In this document: positions 24,222-32,514 of the stretch, piece by piece | Position numbering within the stretch: the first letter of the stretch is position 1 | Layout: every line of letters begins with the position of its first letter | Source of the DNA: Streptomyces camelliae | GTDB taxonomy: Bacteria; Actinomycetota; Actinomycetes; Streptomycetales; Streptomycetaceae | Assembly (NCBI RefSeq): GCF_027625935.1 | Contig: NZ_CP115300.1 | Coordinates: 3,410,001-3,474,000 of the forward strand | Direction of reading: 5' to 3' | Length of the DNA stretch: 64,000 nucleotides | Translations under genes and position numbers: made by a program | Notes under the pieces: generated by a model | The model's database searches: none | Told to the model about the DNA's origin: nothing | The model's input: the letters and a program-made list of their open reading frames with translations, nothing else

Positions 24222-24999
24222 ACAGCTTACGGGCGTCGAAAAGATGCCGGGTGCTGTGCGCGACGAACGGGCCCTCCCGCTCGATCCGCTCGTGCAGTGC
24301 GCGGAGTTGGGGCTCGTACGCCTCCACCGTGAAGCCCGGGACCATCCACACCACCTTGCGCAGAAAATGCACGACCGCGGCGATGTCGTGGAACTCCATC
24401 CGCAGCCGCTCCGCCCGCAGCGCGACGATCTCCAGGCCCGCCGCCTCGGCGTCGGCCCCCTCGCCCTCGGGATCCCGGCCGGCGCGCACCTCGGCCGGCA
24501 GCGGCCCGAGGAAGTGCTCGACGAGTTCGAAGACGCTGGTCGGCCCGACGTGCTGGGCGAAATACGTCCCGCCGGGGCACAGCACCCGCGCGATCTCCGT
24601 CCAGTACGGGCGCACCGGGTGCCGGCTGAGCACCAGGTCGAAGGCCTCGTCGGCGAACGGCAGCGGCGCGTCGTCCGGGGCGGCGACGACCACCACACCG
24701 CGCGGCCGCAAGCGCGCGGTGGCCTCGGCGGCGTTCGGCGCCCAGCCCTCCGTCGCGGCGACCAGCACCGGGCGGGCCGGCTCGGCCCGGGTCAGCGCGA
24801 AGTCCAGCACCTCACCGCCACCGGTCTGGATGTCGAGCGCGGCCTCCGCCCCGCCCAGCCGCTCCCCCGCCTTCGCGGCATACCCCCACGAGGGCCGCTC
24901 CTCGGTGGCCCGCCCCTCGAACCAGGAGAAATCCCACCCCTCGGTCGGTACGGCGGCCCCCTCGGCCACGAGGTCCTCGAAGGAACGGTTCACTGCCAT
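24211..24999 (-). CDS. Class I SAM-dependent methyltransferase
   Basis: The 262-residue protein has the Rossmann motif I in ALDIQTGGGEVLDF, an acidic residue at the end of strand 2, and VVVVAAPDDAPLPFADEAFDLVLSRH-like segments corresponding to motifs II-IV of ubiE/Methyltransf_11 proteins. The substrate cannot be named. The gene stands alone, with a probable divergent promoter shared with the DinB gene (51-bp spacer). Its TAA stop falls in the first unit of a 12-bp tandem repeat, so indels there could extend or change the C-terminus. Confidence 0.9.
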   Translation of the reverse strand: MAVNRSFEDLVAEGAAVPTEGWDFSWFEGRATEERPSWGYAAKAGERLGGAEAALDIQTGGGEVLDFALTRAEPARPVLVAATEGWAPNAAEATARLRPRGVVVVAAPDDAPLPFADEAFDLVLSRHPVRPYWTEIARVLCPGGTYFAQHVGPTSVFELVEHFLGPLPAEVRAGRDPEGEGADAEAAGLEIVALRAERLRMEFHDIAAVVHFLRKVVWMVPGFTVEAYEPQLRALHERIEREGPFVAHSTRHLFDARKLSVP

Positions 25000-25050
25000 G
25001 CCCTCATGATCGCAGTCCGCTGTCGGAGGGGCCTGCTAATTTCCGCCCGC

Positions 25051-25560
25051 ATGACGACACCTGTGACGCCTTACACCGCTGCGGAGAAGCAGACCCTGCA
25101 CGCGAGTCTCGACCGGCACCGGGACGCGGTGCTGTGGAAGCTGGAGGGCCTCGACGACGAGCAGCTGCGCCGGCCGATGACACCGACCGGCACCAACCTG
25201 CTGGGCCTGGTGAAACATCTGGCCTCGGTCGAGTACGGCTGGTTTGTGGAGACGTTCGGAGGCGAGGCGGAACCTCTGTGGTTCGACCCGTACGACGACC
25301 TGCGCATCACCCCCGACGAGTCGACGGACCAGATCCTCGCCTTCTACGGCCGCGCCCGCGCCGCGGCCGACGCGATGATCACCGAGCTGCCGCTGGACGC
25401 CCAGGGCCGCCCCTCCTGGCACGACATCACCGTCAGCCTGCGCTGGACCCTGGTCCACATGATCGAGGAGACCGCGCGGCACGCGGGGCACATGGACATC
25501 CTGCGGGAACTGATCGACGGCGCGACCGGGGACCATCCGCGGGTCACGAGCACGAGCTGA
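25051..25560 (+). CDS. DinB family protein (DUF664)
   Basis: The 169-residue helical protein matches the DinB/DUF664 group. Histidines expected to bind a metal lie in LLGLVKHLASVEYGWF and in the C-terminal MIEETARHAGHMDILREL helix. Many members are thiol S-transferases using mycothiol or bacillithiol, so a mycothiol-dependent detoxification role is plausible. ATG 25051 is chosen as the N-terminus matches the family (MTTPVTPYTAAEKQTLH). It is divergent from the methyltransferase and convergent with the deaminase gene, five bases away. Confidence 0.9.
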   Translation: MTTPVTPYTAAEKQTLHASLDRHRDAVLWKLEGLDDEQLRRPMTPTGTNLLGLVKHLASVEYGWFVETFGGEAEPLWFDPYDDLRITPDESTDQILAFYGRARAAADAMITELPLDAQGRPSWHDITVSLRWTLVHMIEETARHAGHMDILRELIDGATGDHPRVTSTS

Positions 25561-25564
25561 GGGG

Positions 25565-26242
25565 TTATGGGGCGGCGGACTCGGGACCGGCGGACTGCCG
25601 GTGGGTCGGGTCCGTCCTGACGGACTCCGGGTGGGTCGGCTCCGGGCCGGCCAGTTCCGGGGCGGCCAGGGCGTACGCCGCCTCGGCGGTCGGCGCGTCG
25701 AGCAGCCCGGCGTCCAGCAGTCGCCGGGCGGGGGTGTGCGGCGGGACCCGCTCCGGCTGATGGAGCGCCTCCCACACTTCCATGAGCAGCCCGCCGAACC
25801 GGGCCAGGGGCCGCAGCGGCCCGGTAAGCGGCCCCTCGCGCTGCGCCCAGCGTGCGCCGATCGCCCCGCCGACCTCCGGCACCCGCTCGACACCGCGCCA
25901 GCGCTCGTCGGGCGCGGCGAAGACGACGTGCGGCACATGGGCATGCATCAGCGCGCTGCTGCACAGGAGGCAGGGCTCGACAGTGGTGTAAAGCCGGTGC
26001 CCCGGATGGTGCCGCCCGGCCGGCAGCTGGGCGAGGGCATTGACCTCGGCGTGTGCGAGATCCGTCCCTGCCAGCTGCCCGGGCGGGGCATCCGGCTCCC
26101 GGCTCCGGTTCCGCCCGGACGCGACGACGTTCCCCTCCGGGCCGTACAGCACCGCACCGACAGGCCGGCTGCCGGCGCGCAGGGCTTCCCAGGCGAGCTC
26201 GAAGGGGAGGTGCCAGGGGGCGGGGAGGGGGCCGACGGTCAT
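25565..26242 (-). CDS. CMP/dCMP-type zinc deaminase
   Basis: The 225-residue protein has the zinc deaminase signature: H64-A-E (LAHAEVNAL) with the proton-shuttling Glu, and PCLLC (VEPCLLCSS) with the two zinc cysteines. The core resembles guanine/tRNA-adenosine type deaminases. About 70 C-terminal residues form a separate helical part with a Pro-rich end. The start overlaps the stop of the LLM oxidoreductase gene (ATGA), so both are one transcription unit. The substrate is unknown; a role in converting an amino-heterocycle is a guess. Confidence 0.88.
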   Translation of the reverse strand: MTVGPLPAPWHLPFELAWEALRAGSRPVGAVLYGPEGNVVASGRNRSREPDAPPGQLAGTDLAHAEVNALAQLPAGRHHPGHRLYTTVEPCLLCSSALMHAHVPHVVFAAPDERWRGVERVPEVGGAIGARWAQREGPLTGPLRPLARFGGLLMEVWEALHQPERVPPHTPARRLLDAGLLDAPTAEAAYALAAPELAGPEPTHPESVRTDPTHRQSAGPESAAP

Positions 26243-27129
26243 GGGCGGGAGCCGCGCGGCACCAGGGGCCGGACCTCCTGCGCGGCAAACCGCACGAAAC
26301 CCTCCGGGTCGGGCTCGTCCCCTGTCGGCTGCAGCACGACAGTGTCGGCACCGGCGTCGGCGAGGCGTCGTACGGCTTCGGCCACGGCGGCGGCGTCGCC
26401 GGCGACCCCGAGGTCCGGTACCGACTCCAGCCCCTCGGCGGTGAGTTCGGCCCGCAGCCGGGCCTCGGCGTCGGCTCCCGTTGCAGTCAGCAGATAGACG
26501 ACGACCTTGTGCGGCTCTCCGTCCCGCCCGGCCTCCCGCTGCCCCTCCTCGATCAGCCGCCGTGCCTGCCGTACGCCGTCCGGCGGAGTGGCGGCGGTGA
26601 GGACGGTGCCGTCGGCCCTCGCGCCGGAGAGCCGCAGGGTACGCGGCCCGGTGGCACCGGTGAGCACGGGCACGGCCGACTCCGGCGGCCAGTCGAGGGC
26701 GACGCCGTCGAGGGAGACGTACCGCCCCCGCACACTGAGCCGATCACCTCTCAACAGGGCGCGCAGGGCGTCGAGATGCTCGCCGAGGAGGGCGAGCGGA
26801 GAGGCGGCGCGGGCGCCGACCTGTCCCATCCAGTCCTGGACGCCGTGCCCGACGACGAGGGTGGCGCGGCCGGGAAAGATACGGTGCAGGGTGGCGGCCT
26901 CCATGGCGGTGAGGGCCACGTTCCTGAGGGGAACGGGCAGCAGTCCGACACCGACGCGCACCCGCTCGGTCCACGCGAGCGCCGCTGCTGCGGTGGAAAT
27001 CCCGCCCTCCCTGAAGCAGTCCTCCCACAGCCACAGCTCGTCGAGCCCCGCCTCCTCCGCGGCACGGGCGACGGCCCGCAGCCGCTCGGGAGGAAGCTGG
27101 GGACGGAAGACGGCACCGAGTTCAGTCAT
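26239..27129 (-). CDS. LLM class flavin-dependent oxidoreductase
   Basis: The 296-residue TIM-barrel protein resembles F420- or FMN-dependent luciferase-like monooxygenases and reductases: GLDELWLWEDCF, ERVRVGVGLLPVPLRNVALTAME and GRATLVVGHGVQDWMGQVG are family segments. ATG 27129 is used because GGAAGG lies six bases upstream; the longer frame has no ribosome binding site. It is the first gene of a two-gene operon with the zinc deaminase. Actinobacterial members commonly use F420; which cofactor applies cannot be read here. Confidence 0.9.
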   Translation of the reverse strand: MTELGAVFRPQLPPERLRAVARAAEEAGLDELWLWEDCFREGGISTAAAALAWTERVRVGVGLLPVPLRNVALTAMEAATLHRIFPGRATLVVGHGVQDWMGQVGARAASPLALLGEHLDALRALLRGDRLSVRGRYVSLDGVALDWPPESAVPVLTGATGPRTLRLSGARADGTVLTAATPPDGVRQARRLIEEGQREAGRDGEPHKVVVYLLTATGADAEARLRAELTAEGLESVPDLGVAGDAAAVAEAVRRLADAGADTVVLQPTGDEPDPEGFVRFAAQEVRPLVPRGSRP

Positions 27130-27218
27130 GTCGGCCTTCCTAGTGGGGAGGAAGGGAATCGGCAACGTGTTTAAGAATCGGGCGCGTTGGGTGTGCTGAG
27201 CGGGAGGGCGGGGCGACG

Positions 27219-27635
27219 ATGGTCCGACGGCGCTGGCGGGACGGACGGGGCAGACTGGTCGTGGGCGCGGACGCGGACACCGAGGGGCCGGGCACGTCCG
27301 TCCCCCTGGAGATCGCGACGTCTTACCGGGCCCGCACGAGGGGCCTGCTGGGCCGGGACGGGATCGACGGTGCGATGCTGCTGTCCCCGGCGAGCGGGGT
27401 GCACACGTTCGGCATGCGCATCCCGATCGACGTGGCTTATCTGGACCGCCGCCTGACCGTGGTGGCCGTGCGCACGATGCCCCCTGGCCGCCTGGGTCTG
27501 CCCCGCCTGCGGGCCCGGCATGTGCTGGAGGCGGAGGCGGGGGCGATGGCGGGGTGGGGGGTGCGGGCGGGGGTACGGGTGACGGTCGAGGATGCGGCCG
27601 TCAGGGGTGAGGACACTGGCAGTGGGCCTGCCTAG
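27219..27635 (+). CDS. DUF192 domain protein
   Basis: The 138-residue protein matches DUF192: a leading beta-strand, TSYRARTRGLLGRDGIDGAMLL, then SGVHTFGMRIPIDVAYLD and the VVAVRTMPPGRLGLPR segment, ending with LEAEAGAMAGWGVRAG. The family forms small beta-barrels; some are exported, but this one has no signal peptide. In Streptomyces DUF192 genes often lie near Tad pilus genes, and a large Tad locus starts about 600 bp downstream here, on the other strand. Function unknown. Confidence 0.88.
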   Translation: MVRRRWRDGRGRLVVGADADTEGPGTSVPLEIATSYRARTRGLLGRDGIDGAMLLSPASGVHTFGMRIPIDVAYLDRRLTVVAVRTMPPGRLGLPRLRARHVLEAEAGAMAGWGVRAGVRVTVEDAAVRGEDTGSGPA

Positions 27636-27691
27636 CACGCGGGCATGAGAGCTCGGGTGCCTGTGGAAGGAGCGCCGCGGCGGCAGCCGAG

Positions 27692-27960
27692 TCAGCGGTT
27701 CAAGTCCATGACCCCGACTCCGAGCGCGGCGTGGACCTCCGATGAGACGGTGGCCACCAGCGCCCCTTCAGGGAGCATCGGGTCGGGGCGCGCCACATGT
27801 ACGGCTGCCGCGATGCCGGGGACCACACCCTCGCTGAGCAGCTCGGCAACAGTCGGGGCCCTTCCAGGAGGCTCAGGACAGATGCCCAGAGGCGCACGTC
27901 CTCACCGGACGCCGCTGGATGGGACTGTCGAGGACGTAGTGTTCGATCTGGTTCGACGGG
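27692..27960 (-). pseudogene. Frameshifted PIN-like toxin remnant
   Basis: Downstream of an antitoxin-like gene, three minus-strand frames in succession give pieces of one protein: IEHYVLDSP (start of a PIN domain, about 27950-27925), then SGEDVRLWASVLSLLEG (about 27905-27855), then TVAELLSEGVVPGIAAAV and a tail ending VGVMDLNR at TGA 27694-27692. No single frame covers all parts, and no good start codon remains, so the toxin has been inactivated by indels. The type is VapC-like by order and first motif. Confidence 0.6.
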
Positions 27961-28237
27961 GTGACTCCGACGCCGCAAGAGCAGCCCGGTGAGCCGCGGT
28001 GGCTTCCCGCATCCTGTGCCGCATCTCCGCAGATTCCGCGTCCGTCACGTCATGCCCGAACCGCTCGGCGAGCAGGCCACGCGTGCGGTCGGCCCGCGCC
28101 TTGATCTGTTCGGGGGTCAGCGTCTGAGCGGCGATCTCCTGCAGGAGCGCACGAAGACTGATGCCTCGTTCTTTCGCCACGGCGGCGAGCTGGTAGCGGA
28201 CCTCGGCGGGCACGCGAATCACGGCGTCGTCACGCAT
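27902..28237 (-). CDS. VapB-like antitoxin, partner lost
   Basis: The 111-residue product from ATG 28237 starts with a strand plus two helices (DDAVIRVPAEVRYQLAAVAK, ERGISLRALLQEIAAQ) like ribbon-helix-helix or VapB-type antitoxins of actinobacteria. A charged segment with HDVTDAESAEMRHRMREAT follows. The last about 19 residues (PRRTRSNTTSSTVPSSGVR) overlap the decayed toxin and look like a frame-shifted extension. The gene appears intact while the toxin behind it is broken, so it is either an orphan regulator or on the way to loss. Confidence 0.7.
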   Translation of the reverse strand: MRDDAVIRVPAEVRYQLAAVAKERGISLRALLQEIAAQTLTPEQIKARADRTRGLLAERFGHDVTDAESAEMRHRMREATAAHRAALAASESPRRTRSNTTSSTVPSSGVR

Positions 28238-28259
28238 GGCACGAGTATCGCTCGTGCGG

Positions 28260-28877
28260 TCAGCTCCCCGAGCGCGGGAACGACACCTCCACCCGGCGGT
28301 TCTTCCTTCGCCCCTCCTCCGTGGAGTTGTCGGCAATCGGGAACTGCTCGCCGTAGCCGCGGACCTCGAAGGTGATGTTCGGGTCGTTCAGGTCTTGGTC
28401 GAGGACGGCTTGCACGGCGTTGGCGCGTTGCTTGGACAGGACGGCGCCGTGGGCCGTGGAGCCGAGGTTGTCGGTGAAGCCGAAGACCCGGATCTGGGTG
28501 GCGTTCTGCTTCTTGATCTCCTCGGCGATGGTGGCGATCCTCGCCTTCGCCTCGTCGCTGAGTTTGGCGCTGTCCTTGCTGAACAGGACCTCGGCCTGGA
28601 GGGCGAAGGTGACGTCCGCGTTGGTGTCCTCCCGGCGTTCGTCCCCGCTCTGGTCCTCCACGACCGACTTGATGTCCAGCACCTTGGGCGCGGCGAGGGT
28701 GGCGCCCTCGGGGAGCTTGAGGTTCGGGGAGGTGGGGTCGATCTTCACGGGGGCGGCGGCGGAGGGGGCGGTGTCGGGGGGCTGGGTGGGGTCGGTGCCG
28801 TCGGCCCGGGCGGCGGGGGTGGCGGTGAGGAGGAGGGTGGTGGCGGTGAGGGTCAGGGCGAGACGGGTGATGGTCAC
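28260..28877 (-). CDS. OmpA-family protein of the Tad locus
   Basis: The 205-residue exported protein has a signal peptide (TRLALTLTATTLLLTATPAARA), an Asp/Pro-rich spacer and a C-terminal OmpA/MotB domain with AEVLFSKDSAKLSDEAKARI, VFGFTDNLGSTAHG and LSKQRANAVQAVLD, NRRVEVSF. In Gram-positives such domains bind peptidoglycan. The GTG start at 28877 follows the lipoprotein stop after seven bases, with GGGTGAGG upstream, so it is the last gene of the Tad operon. It may anchor the pilus apparatus to the wall. Confidence 0.9.
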   Translation of the reverse strand: MTITRLALTLTATTLLLTATPAARADGTDPTQPPDTAPSAAAPVKIDPTSPNLKLPEGATLAAPKVLDIKSVVEDQSGDERREDTNADVTFALQAEVLFSKDSAKLSDEAKARIATIAEEIKKQNATQIRVFGFTDNLGSTAHGAVLSKQRANAVQAVLDQDLNDPNITFEVRGYGEQFPIADNSTEEGRRKNRRVEVSFPRSGS

Positions 28878-28884
28878 TGGTGCC

Positions 28885-29466
28885 TCACCCGGAGATCTTG
28901 ATGGTGGCACTGGCGAGGGTGGGCAGTTGGAGGGTCACCTCGGTGACGTCCGTGGGCGGGGAGGGAAACTGCATGAACACCGGGAGCGACGCACCCCCCT
29001 TGAGTGTGTTGAGGCCGGTGGTGGTGAGCGGGCGGCCTTCTGTGTCGCGCAGTACGTAGTAGCGCTTCTTGCCCTTGGAGTCGACGAGGGTGGCTCCGCC
29101 CAGGGACGGGCCGTTCTTGGTGATCTCGGTTTCGTTGCCGCTGAGGGCGGACGGGATGAGCAGGTCCTTGGCGCCGTCGTTCTTCAGGGTGCCGTTCACC
29201 GTGACGAAGCCACCGGAGTCACGTTGCGCGGAGGTGATCTGAAGGAGCAGACCGTCCGGCCCCCTCAGTTCGGCCAGTGGCTGGTCCGACTGACCCTCCT
29301 GAGGGCTCGGGGCGGAGTCGCCCGCCTTGGAAGCCGACGCGGAACTGTGCGACGTCTTGCCTCCGCCGCCACCTCCGCCGCAGCCGGCCACACCGACGGC
29401 CAGACCAGCCGCAACGGCCAATGCGACCATCCCCCTGCGGGCCCTCGCAGTGAACCGAACGCTCAT
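28885..29466 (-). CDS. Lipoprotein of the Tad locus
   Basis: The 193-residue product has a signal peptide and lipobox (VGVAGC) followed by a glycine run and a Ser-rich spacer. A beta-rich domain (residues about 60-190) follows, with LLLQITSAQRDSGGFVTVNGTLKND and VMQFPSPPTDVTEVTLQLP. It resembles the DUF4352-like immunoglobulin-type domains of secreted actinobacterial lipoproteins. It is encoded between the TadG-like and OmpA-like genes with short gaps, so a role in pilus anchoring or the envelope side of the Tad machine is likely. No closer family is recognised. Confidence 0.85.
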   Translation of the reverse strand: MSVRFTARARRGMVALAVAAGLAVGVAGCGGGGGGGKTSHSSASASKAGDSAPSPQEGQSDQPLAELRGPDGLLLQITSAQRDSGGFVTVNGTLKNDGAKDLLIPSALSGNETEITKNGPSLGGATLVDSKGKKRYYVLRDTEGRPLTTTGLNTLKGGASLPVFMQFPSPPTDVTEVTLQLPTLASATIKISG

Positions 29467-29499
29467 CGCTCTGCTTCCCTTTTCATCGTCGTTCGCTTG

Positions 29500-30093
29500 T
29501 CAGTCGGCCAGGTGGACGTCGAAGAGGTCGTTGGGCTTGGGGAGTGCTGACAGATCGCCCGGCTTCAGGTCCCACACCTTGTCCTTGCAGGTGAGCTGGG
29601 GCAGCGTGCCGCCTGTGGCGCCCCCACCGGGAAGCTTGAAGGTACAGAGCGGTTCGATCTCGGCGATGGCGTGGGCTTTCGACTTGACGTCCTCGGTACC
29701 GGGTACGACGGAATGGCCGACGGTCTTGTTGGTCTGCACGTCGACCTGGTACTTCAACAACCCGGGCGGAAAGCAGTTGTTCAGCGCGGCATCGTTCTGC
29801 GTGGCGAGTTCGCGGGCCCGCTGACATGGGTCCTGAGTGAACGTCGCCTTGCCGTCGAAGATGTCCTGCCACTTCGTCGGGTCGAGCAGATCCGTGACCC
29901 ACTGGGCCGTGAGCTGATCACGCTCGTTCTGGGCGGCCGCCAGCGCGGCCGAGTCGGCGGCCGTCTGGGCGCTGCTGCGGTTCACCGAGGCCTGGCCGAC
30001 CGCGAGGTAGGCCAACGCAAGAAAGAGCAGGCCCGCCACCACCGTGAGATAGATGGGGAAGGCCTGCCCCGCGTCGCGCCGTGGAGGAATCAG
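29500..30093 (-). CDS. TadG-like pilus assembly protein, probable CTG start
   Basis: The mature-looking sequence RRDAGQAFPIYLTVVAGLLFLAL with a single membrane helix, and the NRSSAQTAADSAALAAAQ segment, are typical of TadG/TadE-like proteins of actinobacteria. The rest (to about residue 197) is extracellular with several cysteines. In this frame there is no ATG, GTG or TTG near the conserved N-terminus. A CTG (30093-30091) overlaps the upstream pilin stop as CTGA, copying the usual ATGA coupling, and is taken as the start. A GTG further in would remove the conserved N-terminus. Confidence 0.8.
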   Translation of the reverse strand: MIPPRRDAGQAFPIYLTVVAGLLFLALAYLAVGQASVNRSSAQTAADSAALAAAQNERDQLTAQWVTDLLDPTKWQDIFDGKATFTQDPCQRARELATQNDAALNNCFPPGLLKYQVDVQTNKTVGHSVVPGTEDVKSKAHAIAEIEPLCTFKLPGGGATGGTLPQLTCKDKVWDLKPGDLSALPKPNDLFDVHLAD

Positions 30094-30287
30094 CCGCCGG
30101 TGACCTGGCTGATCTTGGTCCGGATCGCATCGAAGATCGTCTGCCCGATGCTCGTCCCCGTGATCGCCAACACGATCGCCACGACCACCGCGATGATGCC
30201 GAGGTACTCCACCGCGGTCTGGCCCCGGTCGCTGCGCGCGGCGCGGGTCTGCAGGTACGCGACGGTGGTGTTGAACCATTTGCTCAC
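30090..30287 (-). CDS. flp: Flp/Fap-type pilin
   Basis: The 65-residue protein has a short basic leader, then DRGQTAVEYLGIIAVVVAI, the glycine/glutamate motif and hydrophobic helix of Flp type IVb pilins (E at +5 of the processed form). It is the likely major pilin of the Tad system. GTG 30287 is chosen because GGAGGGGAC lies directly upstream; the longer frame before it has no family features. It is followed by the TadG-like gene with an overlapping stop/start. Confidence 0.92.
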   Translation of the reverse strand: MSKWFNTTVAYLQTRAARSDRGQTAVEYLGIIAVVVAIVLAITGTSIGQTIFDAIRTKISQVTGG

Positions 30288-30397
30288 GGTTGTCCCCTCC
30301 AGCTTCGCCTCCGGTCCGGGCACCGTACGGCCGGAGGTCACCGTCACCGAAGGGCCCCAGGGCCCAACTCCAGGCCCAATCCCCGTACGCCCCCATG

Positions 30398-31135
30398 TCA
30401 TGCCACCCCCAGCCACTTCGCGGCGGCCTGGGATCTGGTGGTGCTCTGGAGTTTGGCGAAGATGCGGTTGATGTGGTTCTTGACCGTCTTCTCGGAGATG
30501 AAGCAGGCGGCGGCGATCTGCTGGTTGGTCATGCCGGACGCGATGAGGTCCATGATCTCCGCCTCCCTCGTGCTCAGCTGATACCGGAACCGGGACCGGG
30601 AATGGGATGACTGTCCCATAGATGGTTGCAGTTGCGAAAGCCGTTGAGGGGTACTTTCCCTTAAAATTGGCGGAAGTTGGGGTTCAGCGTGTGCAGATGC
30701 ACCGGTATGGAGCAGACCCAGCAACGCCTGTGCCGCCCCTGGCGTCACATGCGGCCGCCCCTCCCGTACGTCCCGTACGGCCCGTACCAGCTGCTCCGTC
30801 GTGAACTCCCCGTGCACCAGGTATCCCCCCGCCCCCAGCCGCAACGCCTCCCGCACGGTCTCCGTCTCGTGGCTGTAGGTGAGCATCATGACGGGGGCCA
30901 GCCGTACCAGGTGCGGCAATGCCGAGATTCCGTCGACTCCGGGCATGCGGACGTCGAGCAGGATGACGTCCGGGCGGTGCCGTACCGCGGCCTCGTACGC
31001 CTCCTGGCCGTCGGTCGCCTCCGCCACCACCGTCGTGTCCGTACGCCCGGACAGCAGGGCCGTCAGGCCCGCCCGGACCACGGGGTTGTCGTCGGCCACC
31101 AGCAGTCGCAGCGGCGCGGGGGGAGTGTCCTGCAT
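30398..31135 (-). CDS. NarL-type response regulator in the Tad locus (TTA codon)
   Basis: The 245-residue regulator has a receiver domain with phospho-acceptor D61 (VILLDVRMPG) and a LuxR-type HTH at the C-terminus (LSTREAEIMDLIASGMTNQQI, KTVKNHINRIFAKL). The linker (about residues 142-190) is Gln/Ser-rich, with unusually A+T-rich codons, and contains one TTA leucine codon (L158, bases 30664-30662). TTA codons in Streptomyces depend on the bldA tRNA, so the regulator may only be made late in development. Its kinase is encoded directly upstream, 16 bp away. Confidence 0.94.
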   Translation of the reverse strand: MQDTPPAPLRLLVADDNPVVRAGLTALLSGRTDTTVVAEATDGQEAYEAAVRHRPDVILLDVRMPGVDGISALPHLVRLAPVMMLTYSHETETVREALRLGAGGYLVHGEFTTEQLVRAVRDVREGRPHVTPGAAQALLGLLHTGASAHAEPQLPPILRESTPQRLSQLQPSMGQSSHSRSRFRYQLSTREAEIMDLIASGMTNQQIAAACFISEKTVKNHINRIFAKLQSTTRSQAAAKWLGVA

Positions 31136-31151
31136 GGTGTGGTGCCTCCTC

Positions 31152-32507
31152 TCAGGGTTCCCGGGGCGCGGGAGCGGGGACGGTCAGGGCCGACAGCGGT
31201 AGTTCCACGCGTACCTCCGTGCCCCGTTCCCGGTCGCCCCGGCCGATACGGATCCTGGCTCCCGCCTGCGCCGCCCGCTCCACCATGCCGAGCAGCCCGA
31301 AGTGGCCGGACGCCCGTAGCCGTTCGAGCGTGGTGTCCGGCGGCAGGCCGCGGCCGTCGTCGTGGACCGACAGGCGCAGGAGGCCGCCAACCACCGTCAC
31401 ACGTACGTCCACCTGGGTCGCGGACGCGTGCCGGTGGGCGTTCTCCAGCGCCTCCGCCGTGATGGACAGGAGGTGGCGGGCCAACGCGACGGGGAGAGCA
31501 GGGGTGTCCAGCGGTGGGAACGAGCACGTGACCTTCAATGACGTGCGCGAGGTGAAGTCGCTGATGTACGACTGGAGTTCTGGCCGGAGAGGTATCTCCT
31601 GCACACCCTCCCGGCGCAGGTCCCTCAGCAGTTCCCTCGACTCCGCCGCCGCCCTGCGCGCCGAGCGGGACACCAGGTCGGCCTGGTCCCTGATCCGGGC
31701 CGGGTCGGGATCCTGCGTCGATGCCGTGGCCGCCAGGCCGTCCGCCGCCAGGGCCACGCCGTACAGGGTCTTGGCCACGGAGTCGTGCATCTCGCGGGCC
31801 AGCCGGGCGCGTTCCGCGCTCACCGCCTCCGCCGCCGCGAGGCGCGCCTGGGCCGTCGTCAGGGCCTGGGTCGCGGCGCCGAAGCGGAGCATCAGGCCCC
31901 GCAGGGTCGAGCCCATGGCGCCGGCGATGACGCACAGGCCGGGAAGGAGGAGCGCCTCGGCGACCGGGGCGTGCCGGTCGGCCTTCAGGGTGGCGTGGAC
32001 CAGCAGCAGGATCAGGCCCTGGAGGGAGGCGAAACAGGCCGCGCCGCGCCAGCTGTAGACGAGCCCGGCCAGCAGCGGGGTGCAGACGCTGACGTAGGCC
32101 AGGGTGGTGTCCGGGCCGGCCGAGACGAGGAGGAGGGAGCCGATGAGGGTGTCCGCCGCGAGGAGGGTCGGGTGGCGCAGGAGGAGGGGGCCGAAGCGTT
32201 CCCAGTCGCGGAAGAGGACGTAGGACACCATGAAGGTGACGACCACGGCCACGCCGACCAGGCGCACGCCCAGCCCCGGGGCCGCGTGGAGCAGCGCCGC
32301 CGGAGCCGCCAGGGCGATCATGGCCAGCCGGAAGCCGAAGACCTGCCGGCACAGCGCCTGCAACGCGCTGACCTGGATCTTCACCGAGGGTTCGGATGGC
32401 TCCGCTGATGTGTCCACCGGCGGCTTCGCGCGGCGTAGCCGTACGAAGCCGCCGGTGACCCCGCTCAGCCACCCCCCGCCCCGACCCGTCACCCCGGCCA
32501 CCGTCAC
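31152..32507 (-). CDS. NarX/LiaS-type sensor histidine kinase in the Tad locus
   Basis: The 451-residue kinase has about five to six predicted membrane helices (residues about 60-200). Then comes the HisKA_3 dimerisation region with the phospho-histidine H241 in LAREMHDSVAKTLYG, and a C-terminal HATPase with ALENAHRHASA and DDGRGLPP, GHFGLLGMVERA. The GTG start at 32507 lies seven bases after the TadC stop. With the response regulator it forms a two-component pair placed inside the pilus operon, presumably controlling pilus or development genes. The signal is unknown. Confidence 0.93.
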   Translation of the reverse strand: MTVAGVTGRGGGWLSGVTGGFVRLRRAKPPVDTSAEPSEPSVKIQVSALQALCRQVFGFRLAMIALAAPAALLHAAPGLGVRLVGVAVVVTFMVSYVLFRDWERFGPLLLRHPTLLAADTLIGSLLLVSAGPDTTLAYVSVCTPLLAGLVYSWRGAACFASLQGLILLLVHATLKADRHAPVAEALLLPGLCVIAGAMGSTLRGLMLRFGAATQALTTAQARLAAAEAVSAERARLAREMHDSVAKTLYGVALAADGLAATASTQDPDPARIRDQADLVSRSARRAAAESRELLRDLRREGVQEIPLRPELQSYISDFTSRTSLKVTCSFPPLDTPALPVALARHLLSITAEALENAHRHASATQVDVRVTVVGGLLRLSVHDDGRGLPPDTTLERLRASGHFGLLGMVERAAQAGARIRIGRGDRERGTEVRVELPLSALTVPAPAPREP

Positions 32508-32514
32508 CCCCGCC

